A stretch of 64,000 nt of DNA from Branchiostoma belcheri (Eukaryota; Chordata; Leptocardii; Amphioxiformes; Branchiostomatidae), in assembly GCF_001625305.1 (NCBI RefSeq), contig NW_017804476.1, forward strand, positions 590,276 to 654,275, written 5' to 3'. The stretch's first letter is position 1. Each line of letters begins with the position of its first letter. A model generated the notes under the pieces. The model saw nothing but the letters and a program-made list of their open reading frames with translations. It made no database searches and was not told the DNA's origin. The position numbers were made by a program, and so were the translations under genes. Below are positions 11,316 to 22,400 of the stretch, in pieces.

Positions 11316-11384
11316 GGTGGAACCGTTGATCCATCCATCCGTTGATCCAATCTCAATCTCGTCTGAGTTACCATTTTCGCGCAT

Positions 11385-11710
11385 GCGAAAATGGTAAAAA
11401 AAAAGTTTTCAACCATACTGTAAATCGTACAAAACATTTGCAAAATGAGCAAAAATATACCACAAGTTACAAAAAAAATTAATAAAAACTATACCAATGT
11501 CGTAGAATGCCAAAATCAAACGAAAAAAGACGAAATTGTAAAGAAATGAACTTGAAGACTAGATTATCCGCCAAACCATATTCTGTGCCATTTGCTCAAC
11601 CCTCATGACCACGTAGATTTCATAATGAAAATAATTTTTTTTATTCGCACGCGCGCATCAGTTTTGGGGCTCCCGGAGGATGTCATCCATATAATCAAAT
11701 CAACATGGCC
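11385..11710 (+). mobile_element. GGCCATGTTG Harbinger-type MITE, left-truncated copy
   Basis: Matches the interior and right end of the full element at 53426-53809, including GTTTTCAACCATACTGTAAA, GACCACGTAGATTTCATAAT and the right end CAACATGGCC followed by TAA. The left end is missing, replaced by unrelated sequence. Confidence 0.7.
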
Positions 11711-11892
11711 TAACAAAGAAAAAATTGTGGCGGTGGTTCAAATAACCGTTTCATGCCCTGTTATCATGTCTTATATTTATAGTTTGCCATTTTGATCCTA
11801 ACAACTTTGGTTATTCATCCCATTTATTTAGTGCTGAAAAGTATTGTCTTTCAAAAACGTGCTAACTACTTTTACATGATGTAGCTAACATC

Positions 11893-12097
11893 CGTGTCCA
11901 TAATATCACCAGGGTCCATAATATCGCCACCTTGAGAAACAGTGTGCTTTAAGATATTTTTACTGCAACATACCCTAGGTATGTACATTTGAGGTGTGAA
12001 GGAGTGCATACCAAAAGTATGTTGCAGTAAAATATCTTTAAGCACACTGTTTCTCAAGGTGGTGATATTATGGACCCTGGTGATATTATGGGCACGG
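11893..12097. repeat. Foldback hairpin
   Basis: Two arms of about 82 bp are near-perfect reverse complements (left 11893-11974, right 12016-12097), separated by about 40 bp. The left arm includes CACCTTGAGAAACAGTGTGC and the right GCACACTGTTTCTCAAGGTG. No coding content; probably a MITE. Confidence 0.8.
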
Positions 12098-12174
12098 GTG
12101 TTATAGGTAAAAAATTCTATCCCATTATATTATACCACCAACACTATAATAAACAGTCTATATGGTGAATTAAT

Positions 12175-12710
12175 AGAATGACACCCCTGCTATCCCATTA
12201 ATTTACCAGAGAGAGGTTCACAATTTCTCTTTACGGTGAATTAAAGGCGTCCAGCGCAGTTTTTTTGGGCTTGGAAACAGGATTTTTCAAAGCCAATATG
12301 CAATATTCTAGCCACTTATCTACATACTGAGTTGAAACCACACTATCCCAATGTATATTGACCCTCATGGAGCAAAAATACCCAAATTTCTGACAGAAAA
12401 ATGGTTACTGGAAGGACCCTTGGCTGACTTTTAGGGTACCACCCATAAAATAAAGGACTAATCTTGTGGCTTGTTTCTGCAGTTTTAAATACCCAAAGTC
12501 TGAAATACTGATTGAAATGTGCTAATGTGAAGCAGTATGTGTCAATATCATAAAGATTGCCTTATTCAGAATATTTCAAGTTTTGTTGCACTGAAATCGC
12601 ATTGGATGCCTTTAATGGGATAGCAGGGGGTGCTATCCCATCTACAAGAAAGAGATTCAGAATTTCTCTATATGGTGAAACAATTGGAAAGCGTCTAGTT
12701 TTGTGAAGAA
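12175..12710 (+). repeat. Pair of diverged direct repeats
   Basis: The phrase GCTATCCCATTAATTTACCA...CAATTTCTCTTTACGGTGAA near 12190 recurs, diverged, near 12635 (GCTATCCCATCTACAAGAAA...AATTTCTCTATATGGTGAAA), about 430 bp apart. They could be related ends of one element or two solo copies. No gene is seen here. Confidence 0.5.
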
Positions 12711-13547
12711 ATACCCCCCCCCCCAATCTATGACCGGTATTTTGAGACAGTAATAATTATTATATATACCTGTTATACAGGATTGTGAAACCCTTATATC
12801 TAGGTTAATGTAGTCCTGTATTCTAGATCTACATGTCTTTGTTACAATTTCTGAGTAGGCCTAGGCGCCTCTCTATAAAACATACAGGGTTGTGTTGACG
12901 AAGAAAAAAAAAAAAAAACTACCCTCCCTTATCAAAATTGTTTCGACTCTTCGGACCTACCTTGCTTAAGCGTTGAGGACGATTCCATTCGTAAATTCGG
13001 GGCAAATTCGGTATATTTTTGGACAGCGTCACTTTTCACCAGTACTATTTCTGGAGATGATAGCGTAAGTGTGACAAAGGGTTACAAAGGAATGTAAATA
13101 AACGGCTTAAAATAGTTTTAGCCTTTGGATGCCATCACTGTGGTTTGCCACAGATGTTGGAGACTGCGGTCTGGACTAAGAGGGTGAGTACGTGTTTCTT
13201 TGCTTTAACTTAAAACTCCGTTGCAATTCTATTGGAATGTCTTGAAACAAAAATGAGTGTTTCAAGCCCAGAATATGTTTAAATGACAATAACAAGATGG
13301 AATGAACAATCAAAGTGGAATGAACAATCAACTAAGATGCAGATGCAGTTTTTTTTCATTCATTTCTCTCTCCTTACGTTGAAGTAGTCCGTTTTTTTCT
13401 GTCAACTTTGTTCAAAACGTTCATTTTTTAATCTTAAAGCAAGAGCATCTTTTGTGCATCTTTTTAAAAATTCTTATAGTGACTTTAGTCGATTTCTAAT
13501 GCAGAGCACTGAACAGTAATCACTTTATTGTGTGCTTAACGTATAAA
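12711..13547. other. Upstream region of the LRR gene, possible untranslated first exon near 13183
   Basis: A good donor, AGAGG then GTGAGTACG, has its first intronic base at 13184. Together with the 3' splice site at 14121 it could bound an untranslated first exon of the LRR gene. The exon's 5' limit is not visible. Otherwise the region holds homopolymer runs and no coding exon. Confidence 0.3.
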
Positions 13548-13805
13548 TCTTTGTGGTAGCGTGCTCGTCTCAGAACCAAGAGGTCCCGGGTTCAAATCCA
13601 TGTGACCGATCTTGTGCCACTTCACTGAAATGAGTACCTAGCTTCGGTTAGGGACGTCCCTCGAATAGGACGTTAAATGGAGGACCAGTGTTTGGGGAGA
13701 GCCACACCCCACGCACGTTAAAGAACCCACCACACATTTCGAGTGGGGGTTTTCCCCGGTGTGCGATGCATATGGTACAAATAATAGTGTGAAAATTCAC
13801 ACTAA
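13548..13805 (+). mobile_element. tRNA-derived SINE with a different body, copy 2
   Basis: An A-box-like GTGGTAGCGTGCTCG is followed by a B box, GGTTCAAATCC, then by a long body with GGGACGTCCCTCGAATAGGA, GTTAAAGAACCCACCACACA and GAGTGGGGGTTTTCCCCGGT. Such bodies resemble the conserved central domains of animal SINE superfamilies (inference). The flanks are not resolved. It lies upstream of the LRR gene's coding exons. Confidence 0.65.
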
Positions 13806-14121
13806 TGGAGATCCTAAAACAAAGAAACAAACAAATAAACAAATCTTTCACCAATTATAGATCACAAAACCCACTAATTATGCAGAATGTGGGACTATTC
13901 ATTATCCACTGCAAAGAAGAAGTCGAACCCCATAATAGCTAGCGTAGTAGTAGAAGTAGAAGTTTTTTCCAGACAGTTGTTACCTGTCTCCTGTTACTGT
14001 ATTGCAATGAGTATTATACTTGATTGTACAAGCAATTAGCCCCAGCCTTCGGGCATGATTTTTGCAAATAAAGTTTCGTTATTAAAAATCACTGTGTTCC
14101 TTTCTCCACCCCTCCATGCAG

Positions 14122-16416
14122 ACCATGCAGTCCCCTGTACTGTTGTTCCTGGTGTCGGCCCTAGCCGGGATGACCGCCGCCCGGCCGCCCGACGTGTGCC
14201 CTGCGCCGTGCGAGTGCCGCGGCAGCTCAGTGTACTGCATGTGGGCGGGGCTAACCTCCGTCCCGAGCGGCATCCCACCGGGAACCACCATCCTCAGGCT
14301 CAACAATAACCAGGTATTGAGAAATTGTAACTTTCAGGGGGGCTTTAAACTTTCATACAAATTTTACGGAATCCATACGAATTTTACGGTCACCAACTTA
14401 GTAAGTTTCCGTGTGATGGATTGTATGTATTCCATAAATTCCAAAGTACCCTTGTAAATAGTGTTGTTATGATTTCTGTTATTGTTTATTTTGTTTATTA
14501 TTTATGTAATCCTTATCAGTTTATATTGGTGGGGGCATTAAAAAGGAGTATGTTCCTGTTTCCCCCAACCTTTTACATTTTTGTTGTAATAAAGCTGAAA
14601 TAAAATAAATAAAATAAAATTCATGTTTTATTTTACGTATTTCGTAAAGTAAATATGTTTCATTGTAATGAATCGTTTGTATTTCGTAAAATCCGAATGG
14701 ATTCCGTGACATTCCGTCATTCGTATGGCTTCCGTAAAATTCGTATGAATTCATTGGCATCCCTAACTTTGCTAAACAAGATAATATTACCTTTACCGTG
14801 ATCTCACTAACCTTTTTCTATCTGTTGAGTACTTAAATATGACAAAAGAATTAGCAACGTTTCTCTTAGTGTGTCTGTTGTCGCCATTTTAGCAGTTCTA
14901 GTCAACTATGTTAAAACTTTTAAAAGTGCACCAAAAAAGATGTTACGTAGCTTACCACCACAAAAGTATTATGTCAGAGGGCTATATTTCGCGCTGACTG
15001 AATTTTGTTCTTACTTTTTCCCACCTACAGATCTCAAATCTTCCTCCAGACGCCTTTGCCAACTTGAAAAACCTCCGTGGGCTCGACTTGTCCAGAAACA
15101 AGTTAACCAACGTGTCAGCCGAGGTCTTCCGACCGCTAGCCAACTTAGAATGGCTCTACCTTTCCAACAACGAGATACAACACATCGCTCCAAACGCGTT
15201 CGAGAAACAAAAGCATCTCAAAGACCTTTTTCTTCAAGCCAACCACTTGATGGAAATCCCCGACGGAGCTCTTCAATCTTTGCGAAGTTTGACGTTGTTG
15301 GATCTAAGCGAAAATGGAATCAAAAATCTGACAGACAACGCGTTCTCTGGACTAGTTCGTCTGCAAACGTTGTACCTCAGCGCTAACTGTTTCTCTCACA
15401 TCGACCACGACGCTTTCGCTAGCGTGGCAAATTTGGAAAAGCTTTACATCAACAAGGCCTGTCTAACGTCCGTCCCGACTCCGGCATTCAGGAATCTCAA
15501 GACTCTACTGATACTAGAACTAGGCGTGAACGACATAAGGGTTCTCGGCGAGAAGTCTTTCTTCGGTATGGGGAGGTTGAAGAGACTGAGACTTAGCAAC
15601 AACAAGATAGCGCTGATTTCGGCTAGGGCATTTGAAGGCCTTGAGGAGCTGCGATATCTGGACTTGAAAGCGAACCGTGTGAGTGAGCTACTTGACGGAA
15701 CGTTCGGAGCCACTCCAAACTTGGAGGAGCTTTATCTGTGTATGAATAACATCACAACAGTGAAGGAGAACGCTTTTGAGAATGTACCGCGTCTGCAGAT
15801 GCTCAAGCTAGACGATAACGCCATAGCCACATTCCCTGCGTCTGCGGTAGCCCCGCTATCTAATCTCCAAGCTTTCGACATCTCCGGAAATCCGCTCAAC
15901 TGCGACTGCTTCTTGCGACCGCTGCGAAAATGGCTCGATGGCGCGCGGGCTATAGCTAAGCTCGCCACGAGGGAACAGACACTCTGCGCGGCTCCAGAGA
16001 AATTCCTCGGTGCCAGGGTGGACGTGATCCCGCCGGTGAACTTCACGTGTCCCGGTGGAGACCCTCCGGGATACCACATACCCCCAAAAGGTCCCTCGAC
16101 TCCGCCCACTCGACGCATGACGTCATCACCTCCCCGTGACGTCAACCACCAATGGGAAACCATTTTGGGGATTTCCCGTTCATCTATGGAGTTGGACAAC
16201 CTCTCAGGCATACAGGCAGAGGAGAGCAAAGAGCTAGGGCTGGAACTGGGGGAAGAAATGAAGACACAGGTGGATGGAGTGAAGGAGAGACTGGACGCCG
16301 TTCTGGAAAAGCTGACCGCCCTGGAAGACACCGTGGCCGCCTGTGCGCACACCGGCAGGACCTTGGTGCTGAAGGGCCTTCGGATCGAGTTCGACGGAGA
16401 AGCCCCAGTAAACTGA
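14122..16416 (+). CDS. Secreted leucine-rich-repeat protein, two coding exons
   Basis: Coding exons 14125-14313 and 15031-16416 (CAG|GTATTG donor, CCTACAG acceptor, phase 0) give about 524 residues. A signal peptide (MQSPVLLFLVSALAG) precedes an LRRNT cysteine cap (CPAPCECRG). About a dozen 24-residue LxxLxLxxN repeats follow, then an LRRCT cap at about 349-402 (NPLNCDC to NFTCPG). After the cap there is no membrane segment, only a Pro/Ser/Thr-rich linker and a helical, coiled-coil-like tail. It is most likely a secreted LRR adaptor or matrix protein of the slit/TLR-ectodomain repeat type; no specific orthologue is recognised. The second ATG (14125) is chosen because the first (14116) lies within the apparent 3' splice site CCATGCAG ending at 14121. 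Confidence 0.85.
14334..14764. mobile_element. Diverged foldback element in the LRR-gene intron
   Basis: Left units such as CATACGAATTTTACGG are mirrored by CCGTAAAATTCGTATG on the right, and the right end reads TTGGCATCCCT. It resembles the end logic and unit composition of the element at 7031-7518. It fills much of the 717 bp intron (14314-15030). Confidence 0.5.
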
Positions 16417-16425
16417 TTCTAAACT

Positions 16426-16650
16426 AGAAAGGTAACATTTGCTATGTAAATGCATAATGTTTACCTTCGCATATGGTCTGCTCTGTCAATTCTTATATAT
16501 GGTCAGACAGGAGTCTAAATCCCTCCTGCTATAAAATTGCAACATGATGTAACTCAACACTAGTTACCATGGTGACAGACATCTGCTTCAGGTCATTGAC
16601 CTTATTTGTTTGCGAAGAGGAAACTGAGCAAAAACAATGTTTTCAATGAA
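16426..16650 (+). mobile_element. AGGTAACATTTGC-type repeat, copy 2, in the LRR 3' UTR
   Basis: Starts ten bases after the LRR stop codon with AAAGGTAACATTTGC and matches the copy at 17508-17725 over most of its length. The 3' UTR of the LRR gene must therefore be largely repeat-derived. A possible polyadenylation signal AATAAA at 16698 lies in the next element. Confidence 0.6.
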
Positions 16651-16657
16651 TCTTTAA

Positions 16658-16984
16658 GGCCTTGGAAAGAAAAATTGTGTTTCCTGTTCCAGTCCTGAAT
16701 AAAATTAGGGTCGGTAGGTAGGAATTATCTTTTTTTGCAGACTGGTGATCTTTAGTGATCCAACTTATACAATAGTTTAACGAAGTAAAACTTGCATTTT
16801 TAATGTCGGAAAACCGACTGTACAATGTTTCGTGTCTGAGGTGTCAGATCATGGAGCTAGAAAAGGTTGATCAGCTCGAAAAATTTATGTCCCTTGCAGC
16901 GTTCCACACACAAAAAAAGCTAGGGTCAGCAGGTTTTTCTACGGTAGGTCGGGAAACAGGAAACACAACATTATTTTCTAGGCC
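16658..16984 (+). mobile_element. GGCCTAGGAAAA Harbinger-type MITE, copy 1
   Basis: Flanked on both sides by TAA and bounded by GGCCTTGGAAAGAAAAATTG on the left and TTATTTTCTAGGCC on the right. Shares TTGTGTTTCCTGTT ends and the phrase ATCATGGAGCTAGAAAAGGT with the copy at 35586-35945 and with fragments at 33470-33656 and 49930-50055. Confidence 0.7.
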
Positions 16985-17507
16985 TAAACAGATCTTTTTG
17001 ACTACAAGACAGTTGGTCAGGCACTATCCGTGCGCCAACGTACTCCCAATTTGATACTGTCTTGTACCCACCTAAAAATCCGTTTTGAGATTAATTCTTA
17101 ACCACAAAGACAGATCTTAACGGGCATTTTTAGTAAGAGAATTGGTAACTTCTTACAAAATTCTAGAAATGTTATCCCATAATTTTTTTTTATAACCATG
17201 CACTTGTGTGAATCTATATACCAGTATATGTTATACGTACACCTCATTGCTGCTACTTCAATATTCCAGGGAGTATGTAAAAATAATCTGATGCATGATG
17301 GGATAGCTTGATGACGTATGCTTCATTTCCTAATAAGGTCAAAAGCTGAACGTTTGAGCGGGAAAATCACACGTCAGTGACAACCTTGAATGGAGGTCCC
17401 CAAATTGTATCTTCCGAAAAGTAGACCAGAATAAAAATCAGTTTTCAATAACAGTTTCAGTATGTGGAGCCATCCTTGTGTGCTTGACCTAACAGATATT
17501 ATCACTA

Positions 17508-17725
17508 GAAAGGTAACATTTGCAAAGAAAATGCATCATGTTTACCTTCGCAAATGGTCTGCTCTGTTAAGTAATTCTTACTAAGTCTAAATCCCTCCTG
17601 CTATAAAATTGCAACATGATGTATCCCAACACTAGTTACCATGGTGACAGACGTCTGGTTCAGGTCATTGACCTTATTGGTTTGGAGGAGAAGAGGAAAC
17701 AGAACAAAAACAATGTTTTCTTTCC
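17508..17725 (+). mobile_element. AGGTAACATTTGC-type repeat, copy 3
   Basis: Near-identical in order of phrases to copy 2 (16426-16650), about 1.1 kb away in the same orientation. Confidence 0.6.
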
Positions 17726-17859
17726 GTAAACATAATGAAGAAATGCTATTTGGCAGCCCCAGAACACAACTCTACAGTAGACTCACCCCTTACTGTGCTA
17801 CTTACACAACTTTGTGGCCCAAGGGTTATATAGACACGTGTGCTAAATTCAGAAACATA

Positions 17860-18235
17860 ACACGGCTTTATACAAACAGAAATGACTAATAAACTGGTGG
17901 ACATCCCAACTACTAAGTACCTAATACCAGCCCAGAAGAGAACAAGAAATAGCCATGCCTTCAAGTATCAGAGTTATCAACCAAGGATTGAGGTGTTCAA
18001 GAATTCTTTTTTTCCTAGACCTATTGCAGAGTGGAACTCACTGTCGCTAAGTACAGTAGGGGCATTGTCATTAGATTTAGATAGCTTTAAACAATGTCTA
18101 GAGTTAGAAGTTCAAGGGTTAGGTGTAACAAGTCCATCAGTGTAATGTAGCCAGCTGCCGCCGCGCCGCGTGCCTGCAAAGCTGGTGTGTTACGCCGAAG
18201 GGCGGTTATACCGGCTATACAGATACAGAAATGCA
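17860..18235 (+). mobile_element. 5'-truncated LINE 3' end
   Basis: The open frame up to 18145 encodes the tail of a non-LTR retrotransposon reverse transcriptase protein, with RNSHAFKYQSYQ, NSFFPRPIAEWNSL and DSFKQCL, typical of CR1-like elements. It is followed by a GC-rich 3' UTR and a terminal TATACAGATACAGA-like tail. The 5' part is absent, as expected after truncated reverse transcription. Confidence 0.75.
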
Positions 18236-18239
18236 TATT

Positions 18240-19440
18240 TTGGAAAACTAAACCATTGCCAAGCTTTTAAATATTTTTTGATGATCAGTTTAGTTGTAGG
18301 ACCTCTTTGAACCTTTTAAGGTTGCTTGCAAAAGAACTGTGCCTTATAACCTGAGTATTTTTCCAAAAGGACAATGAAAATGTTTGTATTTCATGAAAAA
18401 GACAAAATTAAGAAACAGAGACAATATACAATAACTCAGATGAGACTTAAAGTGACTATATCTAAACATCTTCTAGGTAGCAACATGTAATCTTCTTGAC
18501 AGCTGTAATGTTTTAAAAATCTTTAAGATAATAAAATCACCAAATAATAGCCCATCACCGATTTGGAAAAGGTACTGGTGGTATGAACTGTCACAAGTTA
18601 TTTTGAGCTGTAATAGTTGATCATATACCAAGAGAAAGAAAAATGTTATGAGACTAAAGTACAGACTGCTATAATCATAATCACGTCACTTAAATAATGA
18701 AAAAAATTTGAAGCAAACATGTCTTGAATATTTGAATAAGAACTAAAAAAAATTGTGACAGAAAATTTCCTGCACAAATTTCAAAACTGTTATTGAAGAA
18801 CACTTGGATATATTACAGGACAGTAAAGGTGATTAACAATATCTGGTTAAAACATTTATTGTTGTTTTGGTTAAAACAAACAATAAAAATATCCCTGTCA
18901 ACTTTTCTTTTATCAGACATAATGACAACAACTCATGCCACAATTTATCTCTCAGTCCAAAAGTTTCTCTATGTAAATAAAGAGAATCAAAACATAACAC
19001 TCAGAAAATATCCTGCAATACTCATCATTTGTAAAGTCCATGGTCTCCATTTTAAGTCCCCATCCATCCAAAACGATGGGATGTCAATCACATCAACTGT
19101 TTGATTGATGCTGACAGCTGTCAATCAACCTTAAAGTCTACCCTAGTCCTTTTTCTCTATTAAGTACCATTATAACATTGACCCAAGTATGTTGAAAAAC
19201 TAGTAGTGTGTCCCTATCACTAGAAGTTGGTTTCATGGGCCATATTCATTACCTTTCGCTCTCTCATTGGTCGAACTGCTAATTACCACTCTCTCATTGG
19301 TCGTACTGCTAATTACCACTCTCTCATTGGTTGAGCTGCTAATTGAGATAGACAGCCAGGATCTGTCTATTGTTTAGTTAGAAATAATAGAACCCTGCCC
19401 CTCCCTTACAGTTATTATCGGTGTGTTCAGTATGCTTTTT
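18240..19440. other. AT-rich 3' flank of SARNP
   Basis: No gene seen. A three-copy short tandem repeat lies at 19256-19340 (CTCTCATTGGTCGAACTGCTAATTACCA-type, about 30 bp units). A candidate SARNP polyadenylation signal on the minus strand (TTTATT on the plus strand) lies near 18857. Confidence 0.4.
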
Positions 19441-19451
19441 TTTTTACGTTG

Positions 19452-22400
19452 TTAAACTGTCAGTCCGAACCTCTCGGCTCTCTTCTTCTTCTTTGCCTGC
19501 AAAAACAAATCAACAAAAACACAATCAATTAAAGAATCAACAATATACTTTACATAGTTAAGAGGTCTTGAAATCAAACCTTTTACAACAATCCTCAATG
19601 CAGTTAAGTTAGTTCCTTCCCGCAACAAGTATCGGATAGGGCGGCACCCATTAACTGTAGAGTAGAAGTAGTGTTGTGTTGTGTACCGGTTCACTGGACT
19701 GGTTCCAGACTTGTAAGAATGTTTAGGTTCAAGTCCAAAAAAACCTAAAAGTCAAGAACCGAGTTCAGACTTATTACCATAAAAGACCATTTCACACGCC
19801 CCTTTCCTTTCCAAACCACCTAAAACCTTCCGTAGATTGTAAAATCTTGGCTGCAAAATGAAGAAAACATTGCCATCGGGCATCGTCAAGTACCGGCCTC
19901 CATGTTATGTGGCCTAAGTTTCACCCAGACAACATTGCAAGGTTGCCAACATGCTATTTGTATATGCCATGGGTTTAGGTCTGGACTTACAAGTCCGGAA
20001 CTGAACCTAAACCTCTGGACTTGAATCCGGACCTGAACCTAAAATTAGGTTTAGGTATGCAGCACTCATGGCAGATAAACATACGTGGGGATAAAGAACA
20101 CCTACTTCCACCTCATCCGAGGAGACCTGAGTGCCTGCTGCTCCCGCCGTCACCGCTCCAAACCTCTGTTTCCTCTTCAACAGTTTCTCCTTCTCCTCAG
20201 CCTGAACATACAGTAAAATTCACACAGGTTACATTCCAGACATGTACATGTGTGGACAAATATCATCAGGGCTCGAAATTCATTTTTGGTACTAGGTGCA
20301 TCCAACCTAAAAAATTGGGTGCACACAAAATTTTTTGTCAGCAAACTTTAATAAGTAGAAAGTCAGCAAAACTTATGTTTCATTTCTAAAGAAAAGTACC
20401 ATGACAGAGATTTTATTATTTTTCTGACACTTGGATGTTAAGAATATGCTGTATACTACTATACATTGAACATCTTTACATAAGTAAACTTACGAAAATA
20501 TCTGGGTGCACAGCTCCAAATTTGGGTGCACTAAGGTGCACATGCACCCAGTATTTCGAGCCCTGAATCATTCAAAATTATCTACATGAGATGTAACAGA
20601 GCATTTAGGCAAGCCTTTTTTTAATTTCTAACTCTCCAAAAGCCACATTTTGAGACTGAGGCAAATTTAAACTCAGAATACAGCCATTCACATCATCTAG
20701 TGCACTTTAAGAGAATGTTTTGAGGTAATGTTAATGTTTTGAATAAAAATAAATTGAATACCACTGAAGAAAGGATATAAAAACACTGATTTAACAAGCA
20801 TGTCAGCAGAACGTACTGCACCTGTGCGAAACCTTTTTTTTAATGTTTGGTCAACATTACATCAGAATTTTGCTTGTTGCACATATTTTTTCTGACACAT
20901 TTGAAAACTACAGACGGGATATCTTACAAGAATACAACCTTAAAAGAGACGTTTTGCCAAAGTGCTATGCAAAATACATTAGAGGTTTTCATACAGACGC
21001 AGCGCATTCTAGCAACATGCTGACCTAAACAGACTGACCTGCTGTGTTGCAGTTGACACGTTCATCCCAAATCTCTCTGCACGCTTTTTCAACTTCTCCA
21101 TTTCAGGGCCCTGTCAACAAGACAACAGGAATTATTTTTTTCTTGTAGTGATTAATAAAAGAGAATGCAGGAATATTTCATTCAGAATAACAACTGGTTT
21201 CTCTTTGGACATCAAATATTTATTATAATATTGCTAAGAAGTGCAAATACTAGTATATATATTCTACGGAGATGATATACACGTATTTGCACTTCTTGAA
21301 AATACTACACAATTTTGCCAACATGCTGCTATGTTTTAGTAACTTTTACAAATAAGCCATTCATTCATTTTCACATGTTCCAGCACAAGTACATGTACAT
21401 TGTAAATGTCTGCAATGGGAAAAAAGACTAATTTCAAAAGGCACTACACATGCCTATTCTAACAGACATCCAAATCACATCACAACACAAATAAGGGGCA
21501 AGTAATCAGCTTTTTGTAAAGTCCTGGTCTAAGTAAAATTTTGTGTCCCAATCCCATGACGTCCAGCAAAGATGAAACACTTTATTCATTGTACTTTCTT
21601 GCTTAGTGATGCATACCTAAACCCAATTTTAGGTTCAGGTCCGGATTCAAGTCCAGAGGTTTAGGTTAAGTTCCGGACTTGTAAGTCTGGACCTAAACCC
21701 ATGGCATATACAAAATTGCATGTTGGCAACCCTAAATGTTGTCTGGGTGAAACTTTGGCCACATAACATGGAGGGCGGTACTTGACGATGCCCGATGGCA
21801 ATGTTTTATTTGTTTTGCAGGAAAGATTTTACAATCTACGGAAGGTTTTAGGTGGTTTGGAAATATTTTATGGTAATAAGTCCGGACTCGGTTCTTGACT
21901 TTTAGGTTTTTTTGGACTTGAACCTAAACATTCTTACAAGTCCGGATCCAAGTCCAGTGAACCGGTATGCATCACTATAATCTTGCTTAAGCTGCTTGCG
22001 CTGTTCTACAGCATCTGCCTATTTTGCAATTTATTGCAGTTTCCTAAACTGATCTCAAGCCCTGGTAAGTCAATTATTATTATCATCACCATTTCTTCTG
22101 AGCTGATAGCAGAGTTGTCTTCCAGAGGCTACATGGTTTGGCAGTGGAAAGAAGAATTTACAAAGACAGAGGTTACATTCAAACACTTAGAGAAGAAAAG
22201 AGCAAGCTTGTCTATCATACAGCAGAGCTCTCATTGATTAATCATAACATGATCTAATTAAATACCTAAACAAAAGCACAGAGATTGGAGGATGTAATTC
22301 CTGCTATGATGAAGAAATAGTCCAAAAACAACAGTTCATATGTTTCTATATATGAAGTTTCAATGTACACTAACACTAAAATAAATGTGAGAAACATGTA

